64,000 nt of DNA from an uncultured Clostridia bacterium. Lineage in GTDB: Bacteria; Bacillota; Clostridia; TANB77; CAG-508. The DNA lies in assembly GCA_948735595.1 (NCBI GenBank), contig CAPXSA010000005.1, positions 26,490 through 90,489 of the forward strand, read 5' to 3'. A model generated the notes under the pieces. The model had not been told where the DNA came from and did not search any database. It saw only the letters and a program-made list of their open reading frames with translations. A program made the position numbers and the translations under genes. Shown here piece by piece: positions 27,346 to 35,649 of this stretch (its first letter is position 1; every line of letters starts with the position of its first letter).

Positions 27346-29796
27346 ATGATGTATAAATTTACAGGACGTAGCGAAAAGGCATTAGAACTTGCAGCAGAGC
27401 TAGCAGCCGAGTTTGGGCATAATTACATAGGAACAGAACACATCCTATATGGCTTAACTAAAGAAGGCACAGGTGTTGCAAGCAAAGTGCTAGAATTGCA
27501 AGGAATTACTGCAGATAAAATTGCAGAAGAAATAGAGATTTTAATTGGTAGAGGAGAAGAAATTGAAGACGTAGCAGACATTGGATTTACTCCTCGTAGT
27601 AAGAGAATTATTGAAAATGCTTTTATTGAAGCAAGAAAATTAGGTTCAGAATTTATTGGAACAGAGCATTTATTAATTGGAATTATGCGTGAAGGGGATA
27701 GTGTGGCAGTTCGTATTATGATGGACTTAAAAGCTGATCCACAAAAGTTATATAATGAAATTATCAAAGTAATTAATGAAGAAGATAATACGGCAATCAA
27801 TGCAAAACAAGGAAAGAGTAAAGCACGAGGAAGCTACAATCAAACACCAACTTTAAACCAATTTGGAACTGATTTAACAAAACGTGCACAAGAGGGAAAG
27901 CTAGACCCAGTTATTGGTAGGAAAGAAGAAATTGAAAGAGTAATCCAAATTCTATCAAGAAGAACAAAAAATAATCCATGTTTAATAGGAGAACCAGGTG
28001 TTGGTAAAACAGCAGTAGTAGAGGGCTTAGCAGAAAAAATTGTGGCAGAAGATGTTCCTGAAATGTTAAAAAGCAAAAGGGTGGTTAGCTTAGATATTGC
28101 TAGTATGGTAGCTGGTGCAAAATATCGTGGAGATTTTGAAGAAAGAATTAAAAAATGCTTAGAAGAAGTCAAAAAGGCAGGAGATGTAATCCTATTTATT
28201 GATGAAGTTCATACAATTGTAGGGGCGGGTTCAGCAGAAGGTGCAGTGGATGCAGCTAATATTCTAAAACCGCTATTAGCAAGAGGAGAGGTACAAGTAA
28301 TTGGAGCTACTACTCTAAATGAATATCGTAAGTATATTGAAAAAGATAGTGCATTAGAAAGAAGATTTAGTCCAGTCAATGTAGGAGAGCCATCCTTGGA
28401 AGAAACAACTCAAATACTAAAAGGAATTCGTGATAAATATGAAGCACATCATAATGTAAAAATTACAGATGAAGCTATTAAGGCATCTGTTGAATTATCT
28501 ACTAGATATATCAATGATAGATTTTTGCCTGATAAAGCAATTGATTTAGTAGATGAAGCGGCTTCGCGTGTAAAAATGAGGATTTATACCCAACCAGAGT
28601 CTATTAAAAAATTGGAAGATAAGATTGCAGAACTAGACAAAGAGAAAGAAGATGCTATTCGCTCACAAGATTTTGAAAAGGCAGCAAAGCTTCGCGATAA
28701 AGTAAAAGAAGAAAAAGAAAAGTTAGCAAAAGAAAAGGAAAAATGGCGTAACAAAAATACAAAGAGTGTGACAACTTTAACAGAAGAAGATATTGCAGAA
28801 GTAGTATCTAGTTGGACTGGTGTGCCAGTTCAAAAGTTAACACAAAGTGAAAATGAGAAATTAAAGAATTTAGAAACTATTTTACATCAAAGAGTAGTGG
28901 GACAAAATGAGGCAATAGAAGCAATTTCAAAAGCAATTAGAAGAGGAAGAGTAGGACTAAAAGATCCTAATCGTCCAATTGGTTCTTTCCTATTCTTAGG
29001 ACCAACAGGTGTAGGAAAAACAGAACTTTCTAAAGCATTAGCAGAAGCTTTATTTGGTAATGAGAATGCAATGATACGTGTAGATATGTCTGAATATATG
29101 GAACCACATTCTATTTCCAAATTAATTGGTTCTCCTCCAGGGTATGTAGGATTTGATGAAGGTGGACAATTAACGGAGAAGATTAGAAGAAAGCCATATT
29201 CTGTTATCCTATTTGATGAAGTAGAAAAGGCACATCCTGATGTTATGAATATGTTACTCCAGATTTTAGATGATGGAAGATTAACAGATGCACAAGGTAG
29301 AACAGTAAACTTTAAAAATACAGTCATTATTATGACGTCTAACATTGGTGCTAGAATGATTACTGACAAGAATACATTAGGATTTAGTGTTAGCACAAAT
29401 CAAAAAGAAGAAGCACAAAAAGAATATGAAAATATTAAAAAAGATGTTATGGGAGAACTTAAAAAGCAATTTAGACCAGAATTGATTAACCGTATTGATG
29501 AAATTATTGTATTCCATAAACTAACAGATGAGGATGTCAAACAAATTATTGAGATTATGTTAAATCAATTACAAAAACGTATGAAAGAACAAAATATTGA
29601 ATTAGAAATTGATGAAAGTGTAAAAGATTTAATTGCGAAAAAGGGCGTAGATACTAATTATGGTGCAAGACCTTTGAAAAGAGCAATTCAAAGTGTATTA
29701 GAGGATAGAATTGCAGAAGAGATTTTAGATGGAAACATTAAGCCAAATCAAAAGGCAAAGGTGCTATCTAGAGAGGAAGAAGTTGTTGTGGAATAA
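27346..29796 (+). CDS. clpC: AAA+ unfoldase ClpC
   Basis: 816 aa, full length. N-terminal Clp-N repeats (1-150), D1 AAA with [13 protein letters not shown] (about 215), a middle UVR-containing coiled coil ([23 protein letters not shown], about 440), D2 AAA with [20 protein letters not shown] (about 553) and C-terminal D2 small domain. With ClpP it degrades arginine-phosphorylated and misfolded proteins. Last gene of the ctsR operon, but separated from mcsB by 356 bp containing an antisense gene. Confidence 0.97.
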   Translation: MMYKFTGRSEKALELAAELAAEFGHNYIGTEHILYGLTKEGTGVASKVLELQGITADKIAEEIEILIGRGEEIEDVADIGFTPRSKRIIENAFIEARKLGSEFIGTEHLLIGIMREGDSVAVRIMMDLKADPQKLYNEIIKVINEEDNTAINAKQGKSKARGSYNQTPTLNQFGTDLTKRAQEGKLDPVIGRKEEIERVIQILSRRTKNNPCLIGEPGVGKTAVVEGLAEKIVAEDVPEMLKSKRVVSLDIASMVAGAKYRGDFEERIKKCLEEVKKAGDVILFIDEVHTIVGAGSAEGAVDAANILKPLLARGEVQVIGATTLNEYRKYIEKDSALERRFSPVNVGEPSLEETTQILKGIRDKYEAHHNVKITDEAIKASVELSTRYINDRFLPDKAIDLVDEAASRVKMRIYTQPESIKKLEDKIAELDKEKEDAIRSQDFEKAAKLRDKVKEEKEKLAKEKEKWRNKNTKSVTTLTEEDIAEVVSSWTGVPVQKLTQSENEKLKNLETILHQRVVGQNEAIEAISKAIRRGRVGLKDPNRPIGSFLFLGPTGVGKTELSKALAEALFGNENAMIRVDMSEYMEPHSISKLIGSPPGYVGFDEGGQLTEKIRRKPYSVILFDEVEKAHPDVMNMLLQILDDGRLTDAQGRTVNFKNTVIIMTSNIGARMITDKNTLGFSVSTNQKEEAQKEYENIKKDVMGELKKQFRPELINRIDEIIVFHKLTDEDVKQIIEIMLNQLQKRMKEQNIELEIDESVKDLIAKKGVDTNYGARPLKRAIQSVLEDRIAEEILDGNIKPNQKAKVLSREEEVVVE

Positions 29797-29848
29797 AGAA
29801 TAAACAACACAGAAAACAAAGACAACATAAAAAGTTTACAAAAAAGTA

Positions 29849-29877
29849 TTGACAAATGAAAAATAGAAGAGTATAAT
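29849..29877 (+). promoter_or_regulatory. Consensus promoter of the mini-gene locus
   Basis: TTGACA (29849-29854), 17 bases, TATAAT (29872-29877): a perfect sigma-A promoter. Confidence 0.85.
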
Positions 29878-29952
29878 AGAAAACATAGTTGCCTAAGAGG
29901 TAACAAAATACTTCCGTTAAGGAAGAATACATTGAAAAGGAGAGAATAGCTT

Positions 29953-30000
29953 ATGCGATGTCGGAACAGCTTTTCTATGAAAAATTCGGAAAAGATGTGA
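29953..30000 (+). CDS. Mini-gene 0, 15 codons (alternative 27-codon frame at 29958)
   Basis: ATG 29953 lies 10 bases after AGGAG and encodes MRCRNSFSMKNSEKM; its fourth codon is CGG. A second ATG at 29958, in another frame, encodes a 27-aa peptide (MSEQLFYEKFGKDVTC...GLTWAS) ending at 30041, where it overlaps the next ribosome site. I cannot decide which is translated. Confidence 0.4.
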   Translation: MRCRNSFSMKNSEKM

Positions 30001-30054
30001 CCTGCACCGGCGGCCGCCTAGGCCTGACCTGGGCTAGCTGAAAGGAGTCGTAAC

Positions 30055-30084
30055 ATGCGGAGGTACCCAACTGGTTTCAAGTAG
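30055..30084 (+). CDS. Mini-gene 1, peptide MRRYPTGFK
   Basis: Nine codons and TAG, with GAAAGGAG 8 bases upstream. Codon 2 is CGG. Aligned with mini-genes 2 and 3 it shares x-R-[YF]-[PT]-[TS]-G-F-x-stop, and the DNA after the stop is also shared (TAGC). A C-skip at CGG would give GGTQLVSSSKITAPQ, ending at 30106. Confidence 0.55.
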   Translation: MRRYPTGFK

Positions 30085-30125
30085 CAAAATAACGGCACCA
30101 CAGTAAAGTGAAGGAGGGGCGAAAA

Positions 30126-30155
30126 ATGCCTCGGTTTACAAGTGGATTCCTGTAG
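30126..30155 (+). CDS. Mini-gene 2, peptide MPRFTSGFL
   Basis: Nine codons and TAG, with GAAGGAGGGG upstream. Codon 3 is CGG. If the C is skipped, the frame opens to TAG 30223-30225 and encodes a 32-aa peptide starting MPGLQVDSCSCSPLG, with two cysteines; that form would look like a small secreted or modified peptide. Confidence 0.55.
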   Translation: MPRFTSGFL

Positions 30156-30291
30156 CTGTAGCCCCTTGGGGGCCAAAACGAACAGCAAAAAAATCTTTTT
30201 CGCTACATATATGGGGCCCATCTAGAGCGCTGATGCGCCAAGAGGATGTATGCCTGCAAAAATATTAGCGGAAGAAAGGTGTGAGTGTGAC

Positions 30292-30321
30292 ATGCCGCGG
30301 TTTCCAACTGGATTCCAGTAG
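30292..30321 (+). CDS. Mini-gene 3, peptide MPRFPTGFQ
   Basis: Nine codons and TAG after GAAAGGTG. Codon 3 is CGG. Differs from mini-gene 2 mainly at third positions (CCG for CCT) and conservatively, which suggests the 9-residue peptide or the codon series is under selection. A C-skip gives MPGFQLDSSS and runs into the terminator hairpin. Confidence 0.55.
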   Translation: MPRFPTGFQ

Positions 30322-30355
30322 CCTGAACAACAGACCCGAGCTATATCTCGAAAAA

Positions 30356-30389
30356 CGGGCGCCCTATTTGGGGCGCCCGAGTCTTTTTT
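30356..30389 (+). terminator. Strong terminator of the mini-gene locus
   Basis: CGGGCGCCC-TATTTG-GGGCGCCCG followed by AGTCTTTTTT. A very stable GC-rich stem. Confidence 0.92.
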
Positions 30390-30430
30390 ATATAAAAACA
30401 TATAATCAATTACTATAATAACACAACTAA

Positions 30431-31288
30431 TTAGATTGGTTCTACATGAACAATCGCACGATAAATTTTATCTAGTCCAGAAACACTTAATTCTAATTGA
30501 TCAGCTAATTCATGACTTTTGAAGGTACTCATATTTCCATCTACATAAATGGTTAATACAACAACATATTGATGCCCAACAGGAGTAGAAGAGATTTCAT
30601 CTAACTTTTGAATTTCTTTATAACTATGGGCTAAATCCATAATAATTTCTTTTGTTTTTTCATCAAGTGAAATATCCATCAAAACATTATAGCTTTCCAT
30701 AAAAATTTTTACACCTGTTAAACAAATCCAAATAGAAATTCCAATTCCCACAATACCATCAAACCAGTAAATATTGGCGAAGGTAAGTAAAATAGAGATT
30801 AAAGTAAATGTTGTTACAATACAGTCATTACGATGGTCATTTCGATTAGCTTCTAGTAAAATATTTTCAAATTTTTTAGCTAGGCGATTTGTATATAAAA
30901 ACAAGGCTAATTTGACAGCAATTGTAATAAGGCAAACAATTACTAAAAACCAAGAAAAGATTAATTCGCTTCCGTAAATTAAGGTATAAATAGAGTCATA
31001 AAGCAGTTTAAAAGCAATAACTATCATAGAAATACTAATAAACATAGAAAAAATATATTCAGCTTTTCCATGACCAAAATTATGACTTTTATCTTGTGGC
31101 TCACTAGCAATTTTGTTACCAATAAAGGTCATTAAAGAAGCAAAAATATCACCAGCACTGTTTGCAGCATCTGCAATCATTGACTGGCTCTTAAAAAGAA
31201 AACCTACCGTTCCTTTGATAATTAATAAAAATAAATTTCCTAAAATTCCAAATAATCCAGCTTTTTTAGTTTGTTCAAAGCGATTCAT
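30431..31288 (-). CDS. Cation diffusion facilitator transporter
   Basis: 285 aa. Six membrane helices and a C-terminal cytoplasmic ferredoxin-like domain. The metal site appears as SMIADAANSAGDIFASLM (here N for one of the usual H/D) and HRNDCIVTTFTLISI; the cytoplasmic motif HQYVVVLTIYVDGNMS follows. The HNFGHGKAEY motif is the family signature. It exports divalent metals such as Zn, Mn or Fe by proton antiport. Confidence 0.93.
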   Translation of the reverse strand: MNRFEQTKKAGLFGILGNLFLLIIKGTVGFLFKSQSMIADAANSAGDIFASLMTFIGNKIASEPQDKSHNFGHGKAEYIFSMFISISMIVIAFKLLYDSIYTLIYGSELIFSWFLVIVCLITIAVKLALFLYTNRLAKKFENILLEANRNDHRNDCIVTTFTLISILLTFANIYWFDGIVGIGISIWICLTGVKIFMESYNVLMDISLDEKTKEIIMDLAHSYKEIQKLDEISSTPVGHQYVVVLTIYVDGNMSTFKSHELADQLELSVSGLDKIYRAIVHVEPI

Positions 31289-31452
31289 GTTAGATCCCCC
31301 TATTAGTAATCTTTTATATTATCATATCATTTTATAACAAAGTTTATGCACTATTATATCATAAGTATTTTGAAATTCAATACATAGAGTTATTGAAAAT
31401 TATTATGATTTATAATATACTTTTTATATATAATATTAAAAGGAGTTAAAGA

Positions 31453-31914
31453 ATGTTTTGTAATAAATGTGGAAAAGAAATAAATGAAGATTCAATATTT
31501 TGTAATTATTGCGGAAATAAATTAAAAACTAAAGAAACAAGACAAGAAAATGCTAAACCAAATTTGAAAGAAGAGATAAAAGAAGCATGGAGAAGTGGGC
31601 CAGAGAGAGCAGAAAAAGAGAGAATTGAAAAAGAACAAAGAGAATATTTAAAGCAATTAAAAGAAACAAAAGAAGAAGTACAGAAAAATTTAAAACCAAA
31701 AGATGGAAAATATCATGTTGTGTTGATAAAGAGTAAGGCTAGATATTTGACAGGATATAAAATATGTGATAATCAATATGCTATTGAATTAGAGGATATA
31801 TTGGAAATGATACAAGGTAAAGGATATGAAATAATAGATGTAAAAATGATAGGGATAGAAGAAGGTTCTGTATATGGTACGACCAGAGTAGAAACATTAG
31901 TGATGTATAAGTAG
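31453..31914 (+). CDS. Zinc-ribbon protein with charged linker
   Basis: 153 aa: an N-terminal zinc ribbon MFCNKCGKEINEDSIFCNYCGNKL, a Lys/Glu-rich helical linker (about 28-85) and a C-terminal domain (about 90-153, KYHVVLIKSKARYLTGYKICDNQYAIELEDILEMIQGKGYEIIDVKM). AAAAGGAG before the ATG. The C-terminal domain resembles DUF4177-like ferredoxin folds; function unknown. Confidence 0.75.
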   Translation: MFCNKCGKEINEDSIFCNYCGNKLKTKETRQENAKPNLKEEIKEAWRSGPERAEKERIEKEQREYLKQLKETKEEVQKNLKPKDGKYHVVLIKSKARYLTGYKICDNQYAIELEDILEMIQGKGYEIIDVKMIGIEEGSVYGTTRVETLVMYK

Positions 31915-32004
31915 GAAGGGCAAAATTTATGTATTGTAATTATTATGAGAAAGAATGATGAAAATTAAATACAAGTTGCATGTAAAAAATATATGTGATA
32001 TACT

Positions 32005-32105
32005 TAAGTTAGCCGTTCGAGCGAAGCGAGTTATGGATAACTTATGCGTAACAAGCTGAAGCTAAGTTAGCCATTCGAGCAAAGCGAGTTATGGATAACT
32101 TATGC
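32005..32105 (+). repeat. Two tandem copies of a 58-bp-period repeat
   Basis: TAAGTTAGCC(G/A)TTCGAGC(G/A)AAGCGAG...TTATGGATAACTTATGC starts at 32005 and 32063. Contains the mini-hairpin CGAGCGAAGCGAG... and a palindromic AAGTT/AACTT pairing. No gene lies in this 250-bp gap. Confidence 0.8.
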
Positions 32106-32161
32106 AATCGAGTATATGCGAGATGGTAAACATTAAATAGTTTATACAAAGGAGCAAATCA

Positions 32162-32512
32162 ATGGAATTTGTAACAATTATTTTTCTCCTACTCTTTGTT
32201 ATATTTGCATTAGTCGCAATGGCAGTGATGCAAATACGTATGGCAGGTATTAAAATCAAAGACTTTTGGGGATTTATTCAAGCAAATCAAATGTTAGATA
32301 AATTATATAAATTTTCAAAAAGATGTAGAGTAATGAGTCCACAAGAACAAATTATTTTTTTATCAGAAGCAGAAAAAGTTTTTGATGCATATGATAAAAT
32401 ACCATCTATTGTGTGGGAAGAAGAATATCGTAAATATTCAGATGTACTAGAAGCTTATAAAAATGTTCGCTTAACAAGGTGGAGCGAAGAAAATGCAAAT
32501 AAAGAGAAATAA
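32162..32512 (+). CDS. Membrane-anchored small protein of unknown function
   Basis: 116 aa with one N-terminal membrane helix (about 3-25) and a helical cytoplasmic region (SPQEQIIFLSEAEKVFDAYDKIPSIVWEEEYRKYSDVLEAYKNVR). AAAGGAG upstream. Unrecognised. Terminator follows. Confidence 0.75.
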   Translation: MEFVTIIFLLLFVIFALVAMAVMQIRMAGIKIKDFWGFIQANQMLDKLYKFSKRCRVMSPQEQIIFLSEAEKVFDAYDKIPSIVWEEEYRKYSDVLEAYKNVRLTRWSEENANKEK

Positions 32513-32513
32513 A

Positions 32514-32547
32514 GTGTAATAATAAGAGAATACACTTTATTTTTTTT
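32514..32547 (+). terminator. Terminator of the 32162 gene
   Basis: AAAGTGTA and TACACTTT arms followed by ATTTTTTTT. Confidence 0.85.
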
Positions 32548-32681
32548 AGTTCTAGGAAAGTGCGTAAGCACTTGACGTAGAAATAAATTATGCAGACATT
32601 AGTCGCATTTTTGCAATAAAATTTTGAAAAATACATATAATATAGAAAAAGACTTGAATAATCAAAAAGGAATGAGAATTT

Positions 32682-33824
32682 ATGAAGATTAGATATTTTG
32701 ACCATGCAGCGACAACACCAGTTAGCGAAAATGTATTAAAAGCAATGCTTCCCTATTTTACTTACGAATATGGTAATGCTTCATCTTTATACACAATTGG
32801 TAGACAGTCCAAGAAAGCAATAGAGGAAGCTAGAAAGAAAGTAGCTAGGGCTATTGGAGCAAAACAGCATGAAATTTATTTTACTTCTTGTGGAAGTGAA
32901 AGTGATAACTTAGCAATTAAAGGAGTTGCATATAGCCACAAAGAAAAAGGAAATCATATTATCACGAGTAAAATAGAACATCCAGCAGTATTAAATACTT
33001 GTGAAACTTTACAAAGACAAGGTTTTGAAGTTACCTATTTAGATGTAGATGAAAAAGGCTTTATAAACATAGAGCAGTTAATAAATAGCATTAGACCAAC
33101 AACTATTTTAATTTCTGTTATGTTTGCTAATAATGAAATAGGAACAATACAACCAATTGAAATGATAGGAAATATTGCAAAACAAAAAGGTATTTTATTT
33201 CATACAGATAGTGTGCAAGCAGTGGGAAACGTAAAAATTGATGTAAATCAATTGCATATTGACTTATTATCCATGTCAGCTCACAAATTTTATGGACCAA
33301 AAGGAATAGGAGCTTTGTATGTAAGAGAAGGAGTAGAATTTGAAAGGATACAAGATGGAGGACATCAAGAGAGAAATAAAAGGGCAGGAACAGAGAATGT
33401 AGCTGAAATTGTTGGATTAGGAGAAGCCATAGAAGAAATCTATCAAAACTATGAAACATACAATCAAAAGCTAGTAGACTTAAGAGATTACTATATTTCT
33501 GAAGCACAAAAAAGAATTCCAAACACTAAACTAAATGGGGATAAACAAAAGAGGCTACCAGGTAATGCAAATTTATCTTTTCCCAAAATTAATGCACAGG
33601 AATTATTATTAGGCTTAGATGAAAAGGGAATTTGCGCTTCGGCAGGTTCTGCTTGCAGTAGTGGAGAAACTAGCCCATCTCACGTATTAACAGCTATTAG
33701 ATTAAGTCCAGAAGTAGCAGAAGGAACATTAAGGGTTACCTTTGGCAAAGATAATACAAAAGAAGATGTGGAATATTTAGTAAATAGTTTGGAAGAAGTA
33801 ATTAATAAAATAAGAAATAAATAG
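32682..33824 (+). CDS. Cysteine desulfurase (IscS/NifS family)
   Basis: 380 aa. PLP enzyme that takes sulfur from cysteine for Fe-S clusters or tRNA thiolation. PLP-binding Lys in SMSAHKFYGPKGIGALYV (about 203), HTDSVQAVG, and the sulfur-carrying Cys in CASAGSACSSGE (about 325). Group I NifS/IscS-like. Stands alone; an MnmA/ThiI or IscU partner is not adjacent. Confidence 0.95.
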   Translation: MKIRYFDHAATTPVSENVLKAMLPYFTYEYGNASSLYTIGRQSKKAIEEARKKVARAIGAKQHEIYFTSCGSESDNLAIKGVAYSHKEKGNHIITSKIEHPAVLNTCETLQRQGFEVTYLDVDEKGFINIEQLINSIRPTTILISVMFANNEIGTIQPIEMIGNIAKQKGILFHTDSVQAVGNVKIDVNQLHIDLLSMSAHKFYGPKGIGALYVREGVEFERIQDGGHQERNKRAGTENVAEIVGLGEAIEEIYQNYETYNQKLVDLRDYYISEAQKRIPNTKLNGDKQKRLPGNANLSFPKINAQELLLGLDEKGICASAGSACSSGETSPSHVLTAIRLSPEVAEGTLRVTFGKDNTKEDVEYLVNSLEEVINKIRNK

Positions 33825-33923
33825 TTACAATAAAAAATGCAATAAGATAGAAATTCTTAATTTGTGCGTAGTATAAGACTATGACGTAGTAGAATAATTC
33901 TTAAAATTTAAAAAAATAATAAA

Positions 33924-33951
33924 AAACACTAGTAATTTACTAGTGCTTTTT
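33924..33951. terminator. Bidirectional hairpin terminator
   Basis: CACTAGTAA-TT-TACTAGTG with A-run before and T-run after, between convergent genes. Confidence 0.75.
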
Positions 33952-33994
33952 GATATAATGGTATTAACCTATAAATTAATCTTAAAAAATAAAT

Positions 33995-34210
33995 TTATTC
34001 GGTTTCGTCTTTTGGTATGTACTCCAATAACTCAGAGATTTCGCAGTTAAAGGCTTGGCAAATACGATTTAGTTGGTCGATATCAATTCTCTTTGTTTCC
34101 TCATAATACATTTTGGATATAGTTGCAGGGCGAATATGAGTGATATCTGCTAATGCTTTCTGAGTCATCTTGTTCTTGCCAAGTAAATCAGATAATTTTA
34201 TTTTTATCAT
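33995..34210 (-). CDS. XRE-family transcriptional regulator
   Basis: Start at ATG 34210 (MIKIKLSDLLGKNKMTQKALADIT) with GAAAGGTG upstream. 71 aa, a single Cro-like helix-turn-helix (MTQKALADITHIRPATISKMYY) and a short tail ELLEYIPKDETE. Very likely autoregulates through the inverted repeat 29-57 bases upstream. Confidence 0.9.
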   Translation of the reverse strand: MIKIKLSDLLGKNKMTQKALADITHIRPATISKMYYEETKRIDIDQLNRICQAFNCEISELLEYIPKDETE

Positions 34211-34238
34211 GAGATTCACCTTTCTATTGAAAAATAAT

Positions 34239-34267
34239 TGTGACAAAAATTGTCGGATTTTGTCACA
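34239..34267. promoter_or_regulatory. Inverted-repeat operator between divergent genes
   Basis: TGTGACAAAA (34239-34248) and TTTTGTCACA (34258-34267) form perfect 10-bp arms with a 9-base gap, between the XRE gene and the divergent 34375 gene. Confidence 0.7.
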
Positions 34268-34374
34268 TGCTTGTATTTTATCACGAGATGTATTAAAATT
34301 ACATATTAATAGAAGAACATAACGATAAAAGTGATAAAAGACCATCTAGAAGTAAATGAAAAGAGGTGTGCTAA

Positions 34375-34621
34375 ATGAGTTTGAAATCATTTTTTACAAA
34401 AGAAAATACACCTACCAACAGAGACTGGAAGGAGAAAAATAAGGGATACTTAAGACAATTACAAAAATTTTTAGATGTGGCAGATAATATAGAAAGAGAA
34501 GATTTAAGAAAGTCTGTTATCGCAGAAATGTTAAAATGCGATATGATTTTAACTGAATTAGCAGAAAAACAAATCAAATTAATTTCTCGGAGATGAAAAA
34601 AGGGTGAATAATAGCAAGTAA
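34375..34621 (+). CDS. Small protein of unknown function, possibly extended by a CGG +1 frameshift
   Basis: Zero frame: 73 aa, MSLKSFFTKENTPTNRDWKEKNKGY...KQIKLISRR, stopping at TGA 34594-34596 right after CGG AGA. CGG is at 34588-34590. A C-skip gives ISGDEKRVNNSK and ends at 34621. Helical, charged, no known family; without homologs I cannot say which end is right, but the layout matches the other recoded genes. Divergent from an XRE regulator. Confidence 0.55.
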
Positions 34622-34654
34622 AAACGAACATACTAATTTCTAGAAGGTAACAAT

Positions 34655-35002
34655 ATGATAAAAAGAATTTTAGTAGGTTTAGTAGCCGGAATTATTAGCG
34701 GTCTTTTTACAGCAGGAGGAGGACTTATTATTGTTCCAGCATTGCTATATACTTTAAAATTGGAACCTAAAAAAGCGAGAGCTACTACTGTTTTTTGCAT
34801 TTTACCAATGGTAGCCATTACAGCTATTTTTTATGGAAAGAGCAATTTTATTAGGTGGGATATTGGAATTAGGTGTGCAATTGGAGGTATTATTGGAGGA
34901 ATAATAGGAGCAAGGCTATTAAATTATTTGCCAGAAAAATATTTAAAAATTGCTTTTACATTATTTCTTATTTATGCGGGAATTAATATGATAGCAAAGT
35001 AG
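34655..35002 (+). CDS. TauE/SafE-type transporter, first half-protein
   Basis: 115 aa with four membrane helices: LVGLVAGIISGLFTAGGGLIIVPALLY is the TauE/SafE repeat motif with G-G-G. Full-length family members carry two such repeats; here each is a separate gene, this one and the following. The pair would form a heterodimeric anion (sulfite, taurine or organic acid) exporter. Confidence 0.85.
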   Translation: MIKRILVGLVAGIISGLFTAGGGLIIVPALLYTLKLEPKKARATTVFCILPMVAITAIFYGKSNFIRWDIGIRCAIGGIIGGIIGARLLNYLPEKYLKIAFTLFLIYAGINMIAK

Positions 35003-35014
35003 AAAGAAGCGTTC

Positions 35015-35417
35015 ATGAAAGAATTAATCATAGGTTTGATATCAGGAGTAATTAGCCGGAATGGGAATGGGAGGAGGAACGATTTTAATCCTTCTTCTTT
35101 CCATTTTTATGGGAGTAGATCAGCATATTGCACAAGCAACTAATTTGGTTTTTTTTATACCAACAGCAATAGGTGCTATTGTAATGGGAATTAAGAATAA
35201 AAATGTACAGTGGAAATTAGCAATTCCTATTATTCTAGCAGGAATAATAGGGGCAGTAATAAGTAGCAGTATTAGTACACATATTAATGTACAATTATTA
35301 AGAAAATTATTTGGCACTTTTTTACTAGTTATAGCAAGTTATGAAATAGTTTCGTGGTACAAAATGTATATTAAAGAAAAAAATAGACATACTAAAAAGG
35401 AGAACAAAATTAAATAA
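35015..35417 (+). CDS. TauE/SafE-type transporter, second half-protein, read through a CGG +1 frameshift
   Basis: Starts at ATG 35015, MKELIIGLISGVIS, then CGG at 35057-35059. The zero frame runs about 33 codons without family features to a stop. Skipping the C gives G-MGMGGGTILILLLSIFMGVDQHIAQATN, the conserved TauE motif S-G-x-G-x-G-G-G, and stays open to 35417 (about 133 aa, four helices). The glycine created by the skip is a conserved one. Pairs with the gene just upstream. Confidence 0.82.
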
Positions 35418-35432
35418 AGGAGGAAGAGCCAA

Positions 35433-35573
35433 ATGAAATTTATGAAAGGTATGCTAATTGGAGGAATTGTAACTGCAGGAATTGCTATGATGTATGCTGA
35501 AACTATGGATCAAAACAAAAGAAGAATGATGAAAAAAGGAAAACAATTTGCAAAAAGAATGGGAATATTATAG
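35433..35573 (+). CDS. Small YtxH-like membrane protein
   Basis: 46 aa, MKFMKGMLIGGIVTAGIAMMYAETMDQNKRRMMKKGKQFAKRMGIL, with AAAGGAGG 8 bases before the ATG. One membrane helix followed by a basic amphipathic tail, as in YtxH-type proteins. Downstream of the TauE pair with a 15-base gap. Confidence 0.65.
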   Translation: MKFMKGMLIGGIVTAGIAMMYAETMDQNKRRMMKKGKQFAKRMGIL

Positions 35574-35591
35574 ATTTTCAATATTATAAAA

Positions 35592-35624
35592 GAGAAACCA
35601 TAGTACGAATACTATGATTTCTTT
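35592..35624 (+). terminator. Terminator after the TauE cluster
   Basis: GAAACCATAGTA and TACTATGATTTC (one mismatch) around CGAA, then eight Ts. Confidence 0.85.
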
Positions 35625-35649
35625 TTTTTCTTTATGAAGGCAGATAAAT

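Larger units (their letters stand above)
29878..30390 (+). other. Transcription unit of tandem mini-genes with structured spacers
   Basis: About 510 bases between a perfect promoter and a strong terminator, richer in G+C than the surroundings and with no long gene. The 5' end has hairpins GTTGCC-TAAGA-GGTAAC and CTTCC-GTTAA-GGAAG. Four Shine-Dalgarno-like sites follow, at about 29938, 30041, 30110 and 30275. The last three precede 9-codon genes with related sequences (30055, 30126, 30292), and each of the four short frames has an early CGG. A GCCCC-TTG-GGGGC hairpin and GCGC-TGAT-GCGC lie between them. It could be a regulatory RNA whose translation reports CGG decoding, or a source of short peptides. 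I know no described family. Confidence 0.7.

Noticed and set aside
30233..30268. Eleven-codon frame MRQEDVCLQKY between mini-genes 2 and 3.
   Set aside because: No ribosome site upstream and no similarity to the other mini-genes.
30001..30300. Many restriction-site-like palindromes (GCGGCCGC, CCTAGG, GCTAGC, GGTACC, GGGCCC, TCTAGA, CCGCGG), suggesting a cloned vector or polylinker.
   Set aside because: The number of six-base palindromes is only moderately above what a 300-bp mixed-composition stretch would contain, they are spread out and not abutting, and they sit inside a natural-looking promoter-RBS-terminator unit.
29878..30390. tmRNA or a tRNA-like RNA at the mini-gene locus.
   Set aside because: No tRNA-like acceptor/T-arm motif (GTTCGA...CCA) was found, and the unit contains several ribosome sites.
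32015..32080. GTTCGAG in the 32-kb repeat as a tRNA T-loop.
   Set aside because: It is part of a tandem repeat and no cloverleaf can be drawn.
33952..33962. TATAAT after the bidirectional terminator at 33.95 kb as another composite terminator-promoter.
   Set aside because: No -35-like sequence at 17-18 bases, and the next gene is on the opposite strand.
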